34,718 nucleotides of DNA from Deltaproteobacteria bacterium (lineage in GTDB: Bacteria; Desulfobacterota; GWC2-55-46; DRQE01). Of this stretch, positions 16,237 to 24,519 are shown one piece after another. Position numbers and translations under genes: made by a program. Numbering within the stretch: position 1 is the stretch's first letter; each line of letters starts with the position of its first letter. The notes under the pieces are model-generated. The model was not told the DNA's origin and did no database searches. It was given only the letters and a program-made list of their open reading frames with translations. The stretch lies in contig WGEY01000077.1 in the NCBI GenBank assembly GCA_015492495.1, forward strand, positions 1 through 34,718. The letters are read 5' to 3'.

Positions 16237-17250
16237 ATGCAGAGACTTCTAAGCACAAAGAAGGCACGTTCCATAATAGGAAGGTTCAGTGATTCAGGGG
16301 TGCTTGTAATAGGCGACCTCATAATGGATCACTTCATATGGGGCAGTGTGACACGCATCTCACCCGAGGCCCCGGTGCCGGTCGTCGAGGTGACAGAGGA
16401 AACTCTCCTTCTCGGCGGGAGCGCCAACGTGGTGAACAACGTCCACAGCCTGGGCGGAAGGTGTTACGTCGGCGGGGTCGTGGGAAGGGATGAGGACGGT
16501 CGACGGATGATCAGGGAGATCAAGCGCAGGGGTATATCGGCAAACGGTGTGATAGTTGATCCCGGACGTCCAACGACCATCAAGACACGTGTCATAGCCC
16601 ACCACCAGCAGGTCGTGAGGTTCGACAGGGAGAGGAAGGCCCCCCTGCGAAGTGAGGCGGTCGCAAGGGTGCTCGACTACATAAAGAAGGTCATAAGGTA
16701 TGCCGATGTGGTTGTCGTATCCGACTATGCAAAGGGGCTGGTGACCGAGGAGCTTGTCTCAACGGTAAGGGGGCTGTGCGAGAGGCTCAGAAAGCCGCTC
16801 GTGGTGGATCCCAAGGTCGAGCACTTCGATTTTTATAAAGGGGCCACAGTTGTAACACCGAACAACATCGAGGCGAGCCTCGCCTCGGGTATTGAGATAA
16901 AGGACGAGACAAGCCTCAGGAAGGCGGGGCGTGCGCTCATTGAAAGGTTGGGCTGCAGGGCGCTTCTCATAACCAGGGGCGAACACGGGATGAGCCTCTT
17001 CGAGGACGGCTCTGAGACGCACATACCGACGGTGGCCAAGGAGGTCTTCGACGTCAGCGGGGCCGGGGACACGGTCGTCGGGGTGATGGCGCTGGCCCTC
17101 GCTGCGGGGGCGAGCTTCAGGGAGGCGGCGGTGCTGGCCAACCTGGCCGCCGGTTGCGTGGTGGAGAAGGTCGGTACGGCGACCGTAAGCCCGGACGAGC
17201 TCATGGACGCCGTCTCTTCAGGGCTTGTGCCGCGCGACATGGGTGACTGA
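16237..17250 (+). CDS. hldA: D-glycero-beta-D-manno-heptose-7-phosphate kinase
   Basis: A 337-residue PfkB-family kinase corresponding to the N-terminal half of HldE (RfaE domain I). VIGDLIMDHFIWGSVTRISPEAPVPVVEV is the family opening, LLGGSANVVNNVHSLGG (around 58-74) the sugar-binding block, VSDYAKGLV a conserved mid-section, and FDVSGAGDTVVGV (D278 as catalytic base) the ATP-site signature. It makes heptose-1,7-bisphosphate, the substrate of GmhB encoded at 4548. The adenylyltransferase half (HldC/RfaE2) is absent from the protein and from the window, so it must be encoded elsewhere. The gene follows the epimerase by 80 bases that hold a likely promoter and a hairpin. Confidence 0.92.
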   Translation: MQRLLSTKKARSIIGRFSDSGVLVIGDLIMDHFIWGSVTRISPEAPVPVVEVTEETLLLGGSANVVNNVHSLGGRCYVGGVVGRDEDGRRMIREIKRRGISANGVIVDPGRPTTIKTRVIAHHQQVVRFDRERKAPLRSEAVARVLDYIKKVIRYADVVVVSDYAKGLVTEELVSTVRGLCERLRKPLVVDPKVEHFDFYKGATVVTPNNIEASLASGIEIKDETSLRKAGRALIERLGCRALLITRGEHGMSLFEDGSETHIPTVAKEVFDVSGAGDTVVGVMALALAAGASFREAAVLANLAAGCVVEKVGTATVSPDELMDAVSSGLVPRDMGD

Positions 17251-17252
17251 TC

Positions 17253-17795
17253 ATGCGTCCGGCCAAGGTCGATCCGGTAAAGCTCGTTTCTAGCGTCATT
17301 TCAGGTGACCCGGCTCTCATGGAAGTTGCGCTCGGGAAGCTGGAGAGTAGCTTCGGCAGGCTTGATTACCTCAGCCCTATCCTGCCCTTTGACAGGACCG
17401 GGTATTACGAGGCCGAAATGGGCAGGGATCTCTTAAGAAGGATCGTCTCGTTCGAAGAACTCATCGAGCCGGGGGAGCTTGCGGAGATAAAGCTTCGCAC
17501 GAACTCCGTTGAAGACGACTTTCTTTCGCAAGGAGGCAAGAGGCGGGTGAACGTGGATCCGGGATATCTGACGCTTCATAACCTTGTTCTCGCATCGTGC
17601 AAGAACTTCGCGCACAGGGTGTATATCGGCCGTGGCGTATATGCCGAGGTCACTCTTCTTTACCGCAAGGACTGCTACAGGCCGCTTGAGTGGACATACC
17701 CGGATTACCGTGACGGGACCATGAGAGGGATATTCAAGGAGATAAGGGCCCTTTATGCAAGGAGGCTCGGGAGGGGAGGCAAGGGTGTGCAGTAG
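17253..17795 (+). CDS. DUF4416 family protein
   Basis: A 180-residue soluble protein of unknown function. Recognisable parts are the N-terminal VKLVSSVISGD, YLSPILPFDRTGYYEAEMG, and the highly conserved RRVNVDPGYLTLHNLVLASCKNF, followed by YAEVTLLYRKDCYRPLEWTYPDYR. This matches DUF4416, seen mainly in Deltaproteobacteria, Nitrospirota and related groups. The DPG-LTLHNLVLAS motif is too conserved for a structural protein and suggests ligand or nucleic acid binding, but nothing is established. The start ATG 17253 lies 2 bases after the hldA stop, and the end overlaps yicC, so it is co-expressed with both. Confidence 0.85.
   Translation: MRPAKVDPVKLVSSVISGDPALMEVALGKLESSFGRLDYLSPILPFDRTGYYEAEMGRDLLRRIVSFEELIEPGELAEIKLRTNSVEDDFLSQGGKRRVNVDPGYLTLHNLVLASCKNFAHRVYIGRGVYAEVTLLYRKDCYRPLEWTYPDYRDGTMRGIFKEIRALYARRLGRGGKGVQ
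17773..17779 (+). promoter_or_regulatory. ribosome binding site fixing the GTG start of yicC
   Basis: GGGGAGG lies five bases before GTG 17785, inside the end of the DUF4416 gene. This favours GTG 17785 over the earlier ATG 17755 used in the ORF track and gives the normal YicC N-terminus. Confidence 0.75.
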
Positions 17796-18681
17796 CATGA
17801 CAGGTTACGGCAGGGCCGAGTTTTCATTGGCGGCCGGGGAAGGGTACGGGGCTGCGCAGGGCTGCGTCGTCGAGGTGAAGTCCCTGAACCACCGGTACCT
17901 CGACATAAACGTGCGCATGCCGGAGAGGTTTTATCCGCTCGAATGGCGCATCAGGGAGCGTATAAAGAAGAGGTTTTCCAGGGGATCCTTCTCCGTCTAC
18001 ATAACCTATGCCTCCTACGCCGCGGAGGCGTTGAGGCTGAATGTACCTGCGGCCGAGGCGTACCTTGACGCAGCCAGGGTGCTGAAGGAGAGGTTCGGGG
18101 TCCCTGGCGAGGTCGATGTATCCGTGCTCCTCAGGTTGAAGGAGGTCTTCTCTTCGGCAGAGGCACCGGGGGCTAGCGTCGAAGATGACTGGAAGGCCCT
18201 TGTCGCGGCACTCGACGAAGCGCTGGATGCGCTCTCCGCGATGAGGAGGAGGGAGGGCGAGGCGTTGAGAGAGGATATAGATGCGAGGCTCAAGGTCCTG
18301 GAAGGGCTTTCAGAGCTCATAGAAAGGCGGGTGCCGGAGGCGGTGGTCAGGTACAGGGAGAGGCTTGCGAGGGAGATAAGGGCGCTTGTTGAGGGCGGGG
18401 ATGTGGATGATGCGAGGATACTAACCGAGGCGGCCGTCTTTGCGGAAAGGACCGATGTGTCCGAGGAGCTGGTGAGGTTTTCAAGCCACATAAAACAGAT
18501 GCGCCGCTACATAGGCCGGGACGAGGCCGTGGGCAGAAGGCTTGACTTCTTGTGCCAGGAGCTGCTGAGGGAGGCGAATACAATAGGGGCGAAGTCGCAG
18601 GATGTGGAAATAACGCAGACCGTGGTGGAGATAAAGGGGGAGCTTGAAAAGATAAGGGAGCAGGTCCAGAACATAGAGTGA
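17785..18681 (+). CDS. yicC: YicC family endoribonuclease
   Basis: A 298-residue protein with the standard YicC opening SSMTGYGRAEF, then VEVKSLNHRYLDINVRMPE and a long helical middle. The C-terminal DUF1732 part reads RLDFLCQELLREANTIGAKSQD and ends VEIKGELEKIREQVQNIE. YicC proteins are RNases reported to act in mRNA and small-RNA turnover. The helical middle (about 140-230) is rich in charged residues and likely forms coiled coils in the oligomer. The gene overlaps DUF4416 by 11 bases and lies 31 bases before gmk, a widely conserved yicC-gmk-rpoZ order. The small remA-like gene that often sits between yicC and gmk is missing. Confidence 0.92.
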   Translation: MCSSMTGYGRAEFSLAAGEGYGAAQGCVVEVKSLNHRYLDINVRMPERFYPLEWRIRERIKKRFSRGSFSVYITYASYAAEALRLNVPAAEAYLDAARVLKERFGVPGEVDVSVLLRLKEVFSSAEAPGASVEDDWKALVAALDEALDALSAMRRREGEALREDIDARLKVLEGLSELIERRVPEAVVRYRERLAREIRALVEGGDVDDARILTEAAVFAERTDVSEELVRFSSHIKQMRRYIGRDEAVGRRLDFLCQELLREANTIGAKSQDVEITQTVVEIKGELEKIREQVQNIE

Positions 18682-18702
18682 GCCCTGGACCTGTGGCCAG
18701 CT

Positions 18703-18709
18703 GGAGGAG
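18703..18709 (+). promoter_or_regulatory. ribosome binding site for the TTG start of gmk
   Basis: GGAGGAG sits directly upstream of TTG 18713 (3-5 bases spacing), and no ATG precedes the P-loop region. This supports a genuine TTG start. Confidence 0.7.
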
Positions 18710-18712
18710 ACG

Positions 18713-19327
18713 TTGCGGAGGAGCGGAAAACTATTCGTTGTGTCAGGACCGTCTGGTGCCGGTAAGAGCACGTTGAGCAAAAAGGTGGTTGACTTTTTTG
18801 ATGATTTGAGGTTTTCTATATCCTACACTACCAGGAGACCACGCCAGGGCGAGGTCGACGGTGTTGACTACCGGTTCGTCGACGACGAACGGTTTGAAGA
18901 AATGGTCGAGAGGGGCGAGTTCATCGAGCACGCCTGCGTGCACGGCAAAAAATACGGGACGGCCGAAAAGGACATAAAGGAGATACTCGCAAATGGCATG
19001 GACGTCCTGCTCGATATAGACGTCCAGGGCGCCGAGCAGCTCGCAGAAAAGATAGGCTCCGGCGTATACATATTCGTGCTGCCCCCTTCCATGGAGGAGT
19101 GCAGAAAGAGGCTCATGAAAAGGGGTGACATCGGGCCGGAGGATATCGAGAAGAGGTTACGGACCGCATTTGAAGAGATAAAGAAGGCTGCTGACTACGA
19201 CTACATAATAATCAATGATGACCTTGACGGCGCCTTCGAGAGGTTGAAGGCCATAATAATAGCCGAGAGGTCGAGAAAGGAATCGCTCATTGAAGATGTC
19301 GAGCGGATCCTGAGATCAGCCAAGTGA
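18713..19327 (+). CDS. gmk: guanylate kinase
   Basis: A 204-residue enzyme converting GMP to GDP with [19 protein letters not shown] contains the P-loop at residues 12-19. [22 protein letters not shown] is the GMP-binding region, HGKKYGT and DIDVQGAEQ complete the nucleotide site, and [16 protein letters not shown] is the lid. Length and motif order are normal. Translation begins at TTG. The gene is part of the yicC-gmk-rpoZ block and is followed by rpoZ after 19 bases. Confidence 0.96.
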   Translation: MRRSGKLFVVSGPSGAGKSTLSKKVVDFFDDLRFSISYTTRRPRQGEVDGVDYRFVDDERFEEMVERGEFIEHACVHGKKYGTAEKDIKEILANGMDVLLDIDVQGAEQLAEKIGSGVYIFVLPPSMEECRKRLMKRGDIGPEDIEKRLRTAFEEIKKAADYDYIIINDDLDGAFERLKAIIIAERSRKESLIEDVERILRSAK

Positions 19328-19346
19328 AGTAAGGGAGGTACGTTAC

Positions 19347-19601
19347 ATGGCAAGGATTACCATAGAGGATTGCCTGAGGGAGGTTCCGAGCAGGTTCGCC
19401 CTCGTACACCTTGCATCCGGAAGGGCAAGGCAGCTTCTCAAGGGCGCGCCGAAGCTTGTCGACTCTGACAACAGGGCGATTGTCACCGCATTGAGGGAGA
19501 TCGCGGCCGGAAAGGTGTTCATAAGTCAGGGGGATGAACCCGCTCCTGCCGAGGAACACGCCGAAGAGAAGCGCACCGAAGAGGGGAGCGAGGTGTCATA
19601 A
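19347..19601 (+). CDS. rpoZ: RNA polymerase omega subunit
   Basis: An 84-residue protein with [30 protein letters not shown] and [16 protein letters not shown], the conserved omega fold that chaperones the beta-prime subunit. The C-terminal 20 residues are acidic and variable ([14 protein letters not shown]). GGGAGGT lies eight bases before ATG 19347. Its position directly after gmk is the usual one and secures both assignments. Confidence 0.95.
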   Translation: MARITIEDCLREVPSRFALVHLASGRARQLLKGAPKLVDSDNRAIVTALREIAAGKVFISQGDEPAPAEEHAEEKRTEEGSEVS

Positions 19602-19676
19602 GGCATCCGGGGCTTTATGCAGGAGTCCGGGATCAGCCGTTTTTTTTACCACACAAAAAACTGCACGGAGACGACC

Positions 19677-20066
19677 ATGGGTGCATACGGTATTTCCAAG
19701 AGGCTTGACTGTTCCTACGAAGATGCGGTGGAGAAGGTGAGGGAGGCCCTCTCCAGGGAGGGTTTCGGCGTGCTCACCGAGATCGACGTCAAGGCAACGC
19801 TTAAGAAGAAACTCGACAAGGACTTCAGAAAGTATGTGATCCTCGGGGCCTGTAACCCGCCCTATGCATACGAGGCCTTGTCGGCTGAGCTCGAAATAGG
19901 CCTGCTTCTGCCATGCAACGTGATAGTCTATGAGAACGGCGACGGGGGCAGCACTGTTTCGGCCATCGATCCCGTTGTCGCAATGGGCATGGTCGACAAC
20001 CCCGAGGTCTGTACGGTTGCAGGGGAGGTGAAGAAGAAGCTCGAGCGCGTGATAGCCGGGCTTTGA
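19677..20066 (+). CDS. DUF302 domain protein
   Basis: A 129-residue protein. The track begins at 19617, but ATG 19677 has GGAG six bases upstream and gives the family N-terminus (GISKRLDCSYEDAVEKVREAL). The core FGVLTEIDVKATLKKKLD, YVILGACNPPYAYEAL and GLLLPCNVIVYE is the DUF302 signature. Members form dimers with a conserved cysteine pair (here in GACNPP and LPCN); a role in redox or metal binding has been proposed but not shown. It follows rpoZ by 75 bases and may still belong to the same transcript. No terminator was found after it. Confidence 0.88.
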   Translation: MGAYGISKRLDCSYEDAVEKVREALSREGFGVLTEIDVKATLKKKLDKDFRKYVILGACNPPYAYEALSAELEIGLLLPCNVIVYENGDGGSTVSAIDPVVAMGMVDNPEVCTVAGEVKKKLERVIAGL

Positions 20067-20508
20067 TGCACGTTTTCGAAAAAGTATTCTGCGGGGAGTC
20101 CGACTCCGTTGGCAGGGTTCTTTCCCGGGTGATTTGTGTGTGCCGTGCGTGGCGCTAATCTCCGTTTCCGTCCGGCTCTTCCATCCAGAGTCCGCATCCA
20201 CCTTGATTCCCGGGTCTGTTGTAGGATGGTCTTCCGGAACCCCTGGCATCCATGGCGTATCAACGTGAGTGTTCCGGTATATCCAGAGAGCGGTATCGTG
20301 TGTGTTCGCAATCGAAGCTTACCGCAGGGTCGGCGCCCGGTAGCGCAGGTTCTGTAGTACTCGCTCGCTTTGCACCCGCTGGAACACCTCCTACTAATGG
20401 ACCTTTATCGATTGAAGCCCACCGCGGCAAGACACGGCGCATTTTTCACCGTACCGCCATCGCGGACGGAGTGAAAGGTCTAAGGAAACTCTGACTTACT
20501 GCCTGTTT

Positions 20509-20537
20509 CGTCATTGCGAGCGCAGCGAAGCAATCCC
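20509..20537 (+). repeat. REP-like intergenic repeat (CGTCATTGCGAGCGCAGCG...)
   Basis: The string CGTCATTGCGAGCGCAGCG AAGCAATCCC is of a widespread intergenic repeat type seen in many bacterial genomes. ATTGC and GCAAT form the ends of a short hairpin. Only one copy was noticed in the window; its status as a dispersed repeat rests on general knowledge of similar sequences. Confidence 0.6.
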
Positions 20538-20782
20538 TCGATCCATAATCAGCGGCTTAGATATGCTTCGGCGCTCCCTCCTTTGTTTCGCTCCGGTCTG
20601 CGACTCACCCTTGAGGTGACATGAAAGAACGGGATTAACGAGCCTTCCCGAGCGTGGAGCCTGTTATGGTCTATAGTCTCTCGGGCGGGTCGGCTGAGAG
20701 GACGTTGTCTTGTTGTCGGGAGAGGGTCGGGGTATTGGACATTGCTGTGGGGGCGCGACGTCCTATCCCCTCCCCCTCCCGC

Positions 20783-20809
20783 CTTCCCCTTCCGCCATGA
20801 AAGGGGAAG
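20783..20809 (+). repeat. 9-bp inverted repeat forming a hairpin
   Basis: CTTCCCCTT and AAGGGGAAG pair perfectly around a 9-base loop, followed by TTTGATTT. It follows a pyrimidine tract (CCCCTCCCCCTCCC) and resembles the degenerate hairpins common in intergenic repeats. It could act as a weak terminator, but no gene directly precedes it. Confidence 0.45.
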
Positions 20810-20976
20810 TTTGATTTCAGATTGTCGTGGCGGTGCCTGCAGACCGCAGGTCTCTTTGATGCGTAAGGTGGGTGCCGGATACGTCCTTGATCCCCGAAGT
20901 ATGCTGGTCGCTGCGGGACCGCGGACAGTTATTGATGATGCCACATATAGTATGTTTATTCTAAAAATACTCACAT

Positions 20977-20998
20977 ATATTGAACGATTTGTCAATAT
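20977..20998 (+). promoter_or_regulatory. inverted repeat, possible operator of the XRE regulator
   Basis: ATATTGA and TCAATAT form a perfect 7-bp inverted repeat with an 8-base spacer, in an AT-rich stretch about 80 bases before the regulator gene. TTGTCA within it could be a -35 box, with GATATA or TATATT near 21014-21021 as a -10 at longer than ideal spacing. Self-binding by the XRE protein is inference. Confidence 0.4.
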
Positions 20999-21078
20999 GT
21001 TTTCCTTGTGGCGGATATATTTGTAGTCCAGGCATCCGGGTTTAACCGCAGGGTATGGCGAACAGGCAGGGATGTTCT

Positions 21079-21402
21079 ATGAAGGAGTTTCAGAAGTTGT
21101 TCGGGATGAGGGTCAAGGAGCTGAGGGAGAAGCTCGGGCATACCCAGGAGGAGCTAGCCAGGATGGTCTGTATCAGCCCGAAGTACCTCAGCAGGATAGA
21201 GCTGGGCTATAACTTCCCCACCTTCAAGAACCTCATGAGGCTCTCTGGTGTCCTGGATGTCGAGCTCAGGGAACTTTTTGAGTTTAACCACCTCTCCGGC
21301 AACAAGGAGGATGTGAGGGAGGACCTGAAGACCATGCTCGACAGGGCGGACGAAGAGACCCTGAGATTGCTTGCCAAGATGGTGAATGCTGTGGTGAGGT
21401 AG
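21079..21402 (+). CDS. XRE-family helix-turn-helix regulator
   Basis: A 107-residue DNA-binding protein. ATG 21079 has AGGGA six bases upstream; the track start 21055 lacks a spaced ribosome site. The HTH_3 domain covers about residues 8-68: FGMRVKELREKLGHTQEELARMVCISPKYLSRIELGYNFPTFKNLMRLSGVLDV, with TQEELA as helix 2 and SPKYLSRIE as the recognition helix. The C-terminal 35 residues are a charged helix probably used for dimerisation. There is no effector domain, so it is likely a simple repressor. It converges with the ABC importer operon and stands alone; the inverted repeat at 20977 is a candidate binding site. Confidence 0.88.
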   Translation: MKEFQKLFGMRVKELREKLGHTQEELARMVCISPKYLSRIELGYNFPTFKNLMRLSGVLDVELRELFEFNHLSGNKEDVREDLKTMLDRADEETLRLLAKMVNAVVR

Positions 21403-21432
21403 AGGCGGACTCCTGGAGAGGCTGCCGCGTTG

Positions 21433-23295
21433 TCAGGACCTTTTACAGTCTGGTCCTTCCTCTATCCTCGGCACGGCGGAGAGGAGCCTCTTCGTGTACG
21501 GATCCCGCGGGGAGGTGAAGATATCCTCCACCGTGCCGCTCTCGACTATCCTGCCGTTGTGCATAACCGCGACCTCGTCGGCTATGTATTCGACGACACC
21601 GAGGTCGTGGGTTATGAAGAGGAAGGACAGACCGAAGTCCCGCTGGATGGATTTGAGGAGGTTCAGTATCTGCGCCTGGACCGAGACGTCGAGTGCGCTT
21701 GTGGCCTCGTCGCAGACTATGAACCTGGGGTCCACGGCGAGGACCCTGGCGATCCCTATCCTCTGGCGCTGGCCGCCGGAGAACTCGTGCGGGTAACGGT
21801 GCATCATGTCAGGGGTAAGCCCCACCATCTCGAGGGTGGCGGCCACCTTGTCCGCACGCTGTTGCCTGGTCATCCCGGGCTTTAGGCTCTTAAGCCCCTC
21901 TTCTATGATCTGCCCCACCATGAGGCGCGGGTTAAGCGCCGAGTAAGGGTCCTGGAAGATTATCTGTACGAGGCTGCGGAGCGGCTTGAGCTCCTTCGGG
22001 CCGAGCCTGCAGAGGTCTTTTCCCTCGAACAGGACCTCACCGGCCGTGGGCCTTAGAAGCTGCAGGATGGCCTTGCCTGCGGTGGTCTTTCCGCAACCCG
22101 ACTCCCCCACAAGCGCAAGTGTGGAGCCTTCCCTCACGGTGAGGTCTATGCCGTCGACCGCCCTGACGTGGTCCACGGTCCTCTTGAAGACACCCTTCTT
22201 GACGGGATAGTAACACTTGAGCCCCCTTACCTCGAGAAGGACGGGCCTTTCCCTGTGAGGAAGGTCGAGCCTCGCTCTTCCCCCGGCGGTCTCGTGCTGG
22301 GCCTCTGCAACAGGTGCCGACACGCCGCTTCTCTTGTAGAGGTGGCAGGCCACGAGGTGTCCTTCGTCCCTTTCGACAAGCGGCGGTTCCGTCGTCCTGC
22401 ACAGATCGAGCTCCCTGTCGCACCTGCCCGAGAACCTGCATCCCGGCGGGAATTCCGTAGGCGGTGGGACGGTTCCGGGGATCGTATCGAGCGGCCTGCC
22501 CCTTTTTTCCATGCCCGGTATCGAGCGCAGAAGCTTGAGCGTGTAGGGGTGCATGGGGTTTCGGAATATCTTCCCGGTCGGGGCCTTCTCCACTATCTTG
22601 CCCCCGTACATGACCCCGACCTCTTCGGCGTTCTGGTAGACCACCGCGAGGTTGTGGCTTATGAAGAGCACGGCCATGCCCATCTCTTCGCGCATCTCCT
22701 TTATGAGGTCGAGTATCTCCTCCTGTATGGTTACATCCAGTGCGGTCGTGGGCTCGTCGGCTATGAGAAGGTCGGGCCTGCACGAGAGGGCGATGGCGAT
22801 CATCACCCTCTGGCGCATCCCGCCTGAAAGCCTGTGCGGATACTCGTTGAAGATCCTTTCGGGAGAGGGCAGGTGCACCCTGTCGAGCATCTCTATTGCA
22901 ACGGCCCTGGCCTCCCGCCTGGACCTTCCCTGGTGCAACATCACCGCCTCGACTATCTGTTCGCCGACGGTGAACACTGGGTTGAGCGAGGTCATGGGCT
23001 CCTGGAATATCATGGAGATGTTGTTGCCGCGTATCTTCCTTTTTTCGGACTCCTTGAGTGTAGTTATCTCCATCCCGTTGAGGAGGATGGATCCTCCGGC
23101 CAGGAAACCCTGCGGCTGGGGGATGAGCTGTATTATGGACAGTGCGGTCACGGACTTTCCGCAGCCCGACTCCCCCACGAGCGCGAGCGTCCTGCCCCTT
23201 TCGATGGAAAAGGAGACACCGTCGACGGCCCGTCCTATCCCATGCGGGGTCCGGAAGTAGGTCTTGAGCTCTCTTACCTCTATCACTGGTCTCAT
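21433..23295 (-). CDS. peptide ABC importer, fused double ATPase (YejF-like)
   Basis: About 620 residues with two complete ABC cassettes in one chain. Positions below count from the track start TTG 23322; I prefer ATG 23295 (MRPVIEVRELKTYF), though neither has a well-placed ribosome site. Cassette 1: Walker A GESGCGKS (50-57), signature LSGGMRQRV, Walker B LLIADEP. It is followed by the oligopeptide-type extension, with four cysteines (C295, C301, C308, C326) in CRFSGRCDRELDLCR...AC. Cassette 2: GESGCGKT (407-414), FSGGQRQRIG, FIVCDEA. It powers the two permeases encoded upstream. Separate DppD and DppF ATPases are the norm in Dpp/Opp systems; the fused form is typical of YejF. It is the last gene of the operon. 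Confidence 0.93.
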   Translation of the reverse strand: MRPVIEVRELKTYFRTPHGIGRAVDGVSFSIERGRTLALVGESGCGKSVTALSIIQLIPQPQGFLAGGSILLNGMEITTLKESEKRKIRGNNISMIFQEPMTSLNPVFTVGEQIVEAVMLHQGRSRREARAVAIEMLDRVHLPSPERIFNEYPHRLSGGMRQRVMIAIALSCRPDLLIADEPTTALDVTIQEEILDLIKEMREEMGMAVLFISHNLAVVYQNAEEVGVMYGGKIVEKAPTGKIFRNPMHPYTLKLLRSIPGMEKRGRPLDTIPGTVPPPTEFPPGCRFSGRCDRELDLCRTTEPPLVERDEGHLVACHLYKRSGVSAPVAEAQHETAGGRARLDLPHRERPVLLEVRGLKCYYPVKKGVFKRTVDHVRAVDGIDLTVREGSTLALVGESGCGKTTAGKAILQLLRPTAGEVLFEGKDLCRLGPKELKPLRSLVQIIFQDPYSALNPRLMVGQIIEEGLKSLKPGMTRQQRADKVAATLEMVGLTPDMMHRYPHEFSGGQRQRIGIARVLAVDPRFIVCDEATSALDVSVQAQILNLLKSIQRDFGLSFLFITHDLGVVEYIADEVAVMHNGRIVESGTVEDIFTSPRDPYTKRLLSAVPRIEEGPDCKRS

Positions 23296-23322
23296 GGTCA
23301 AGGTACAAGGCCTCCCGGGCAA

Positions 23323-24504
23323 TCAGCGTCTTCCGAGCCGGAGCCTCGGCTCCAGCGCGTCCCTTACGGCGTCTCCGAAGATGTTTGCAGGGAGTACGAG
23401 GCCGAACATGAACACAAATGCGCCGAGGAGGTTCCACCACACAACCGGGTCCCTGGAGAGCTCGAGCCTCGCCGTGTTGATCATGTTGCCCCAGCTTCCC
23501 ATCTCCGGCCCCACGCCTATCCCTATGTAGCTCAGGACGGCCTCGGCCAGGACGAGCCCGCTGAACTGCAGCACGAAGGTTATCAGCACCAGGTGCATGA
23601 GGTTTGGCACTATGTGCCTGAATATTATCATGAGCCTCGGAACCCCGAATGCCTTTGACGCCTGGACGTATTCGAGCTCCCTGAGCTTGAGGGTTTCGCC
23701 CCTGATGATCCTGCATAGATCGGTCCACGAGGTTATGCCCATTATCATGCACAGCCAGAAGAGCCTGTCCGTGGGCACGAACACGCCCATGAAGAGGTCT
23801 TCGTCGGTTACGAGGCCGCCCTGGTACCCCTCGGTGCCGAAGATGAGCATGAAGGCCACTATCAGGAGGACCCCCGGGATGGACGAGAGGGTGGTATAGA
23901 TGTACTGGATTATGTCGTCTACCACCCCGCCGAAGTAGCCGGCGAGCACGCCGAACAGTATGGCGAAGGGGATGATTATTATGGTGGTGCCGGTGCCTAT
24001 GACGACCCCGGTGCGTATCCCCTTTATCGCCTCGAAGAGCACGTCTGAGCCGACCTTGTCGGTGCCGAGCCAGTGTTTGCCGGGATACCTCAGGGGCGGG
24101 TAGTCACGCACCACCGTGCCGTCCGGCCTTTCAATGGACTCCTTGACGTAAAGGCGGGTGGCGAAGGGTGCGGAAAAGGTCTTCTCGGTCCTCTCGCGCA
24201 TGCCCGAGAGCGCCCTGTCAAGCAGGCTCAGGGCCTGCGGGCTGTAGATCCTCTTTCCGGATTCGGTACGCGCCTCCGAGCCGTCTTCCATGAAGACCGG
24301 ATCGCGCCAGCGTATGCTGTCCATGAGCGCCACAGTACCGTACAAAAGGAGTATGAACATGCAGACCAGCGCCACCCGGTCGTTCCGCACGTGACGCCAG
24401 ACCTGCGCAACATAGCCCTCGCCCCTTCCAGCCGTGGCCGCGACCACGGCCACCGTGATGAAGACGAGGTATATGATTATGTCGGTAGCCAGTATTACAG
24501 GCAT
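23323..24504 (-). CDS. peptide ABC importer permease, DppC/YejE-like
   Basis: A 393-residue inner membrane permease. Two N-terminal hydrophobic segments (about 3-25 and 42-62) precede a hydrophilic insert of some 100 residues (RWRDPVFMEDGSEARTES... to KHWLGTDKVGSDV). The usual five-helix core follows. WLGTDKVGSDVLFEAIKGIRTG is the DppC/OppC entry signature, and YVQASKAFGVPRLMIIFRHIVPN is the EAA loop that contacts the ATPase. The extra N-terminal helix and periplasmic-type insert make it longer than a standard DppC (about 300 residues) and more like YejE. AAGGTGA precedes ATG 24504. It lies 15 bases after the partner permease. Confidence 0.92.
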   Translation of the reverse strand: MPVILATDIIIYLVFITVAVVAATAGRGEGYVAQVWRHVRNDRVALVCMFILLLYGTVALMDSIRWRDPVFMEDGSEARTESGKRIYSPQALSLLDRALSGMRERTEKTFSAPFATRLYVKESIERPDGTVVRDYPPLRYPGKHWLGTDKVGSDVLFEAIKGIRTGVVIGTGTTIIIIPFAILFGVLAGYFGGVVDDIIQYIYTTLSSIPGVLLIVAFMLIFGTEGYQGGLVTDEDLFMGVFVPTDRLFWLCMIMGITSWTDLCRIIRGETLKLRELEYVQASKAFGVPRLMIIFRHIVPNLMHLVLITFVLQFSGLVLAEAVLSYIGIGVGPEMGSWGNMINTARLELSRDPVVWWNLLGAFVFMFGLVLPANIFGDAVRDALEPRLRLGRR

Positions 24505-24519
24505 CTTCGCGTCACCTTC

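Larger units (their letters stand above)
20067..21054 (+). other. about 1 kb without a convincing gene
   Basis: No frame on either strand has the codon use of the neighbours; short frames listed in the ORF track here look random. The stretch contains one REP-like repeat (20509-20537), a hairpin (20783-20809) and, at its AT-rich right end, an inverted repeat next to likely promoter sequence for the XRE gene. No tRNA or rRNA was recognised. Confidence 0.6.

Noticed and set aside
20378-20392. GCTGGAACACCTCCT resembles the 3' end of 16S rRNA (GGCTGGATCACCTCCT)
   Set aside because: The match is short and flanking sequence does not resemble 16S rRNA helix 44 or 45; likely coincidence.
20742-21026. 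94-residue ORF before the XRE gene
   Set aside because: No ribosome site, mixed composition and a poly-Pro stretch from a pyrimidine tract; it overlaps the AT-rich regulatory DNA.
22037-23752. A 571-residue second frame overlapping the ATPase and permease genes on the same strand
   Set aside because: It is a shadow frame produced by strong codon bias; the translation is rich in Arg, Gly and His and has no domain, while the other frame encodes perfect ABC motifs.
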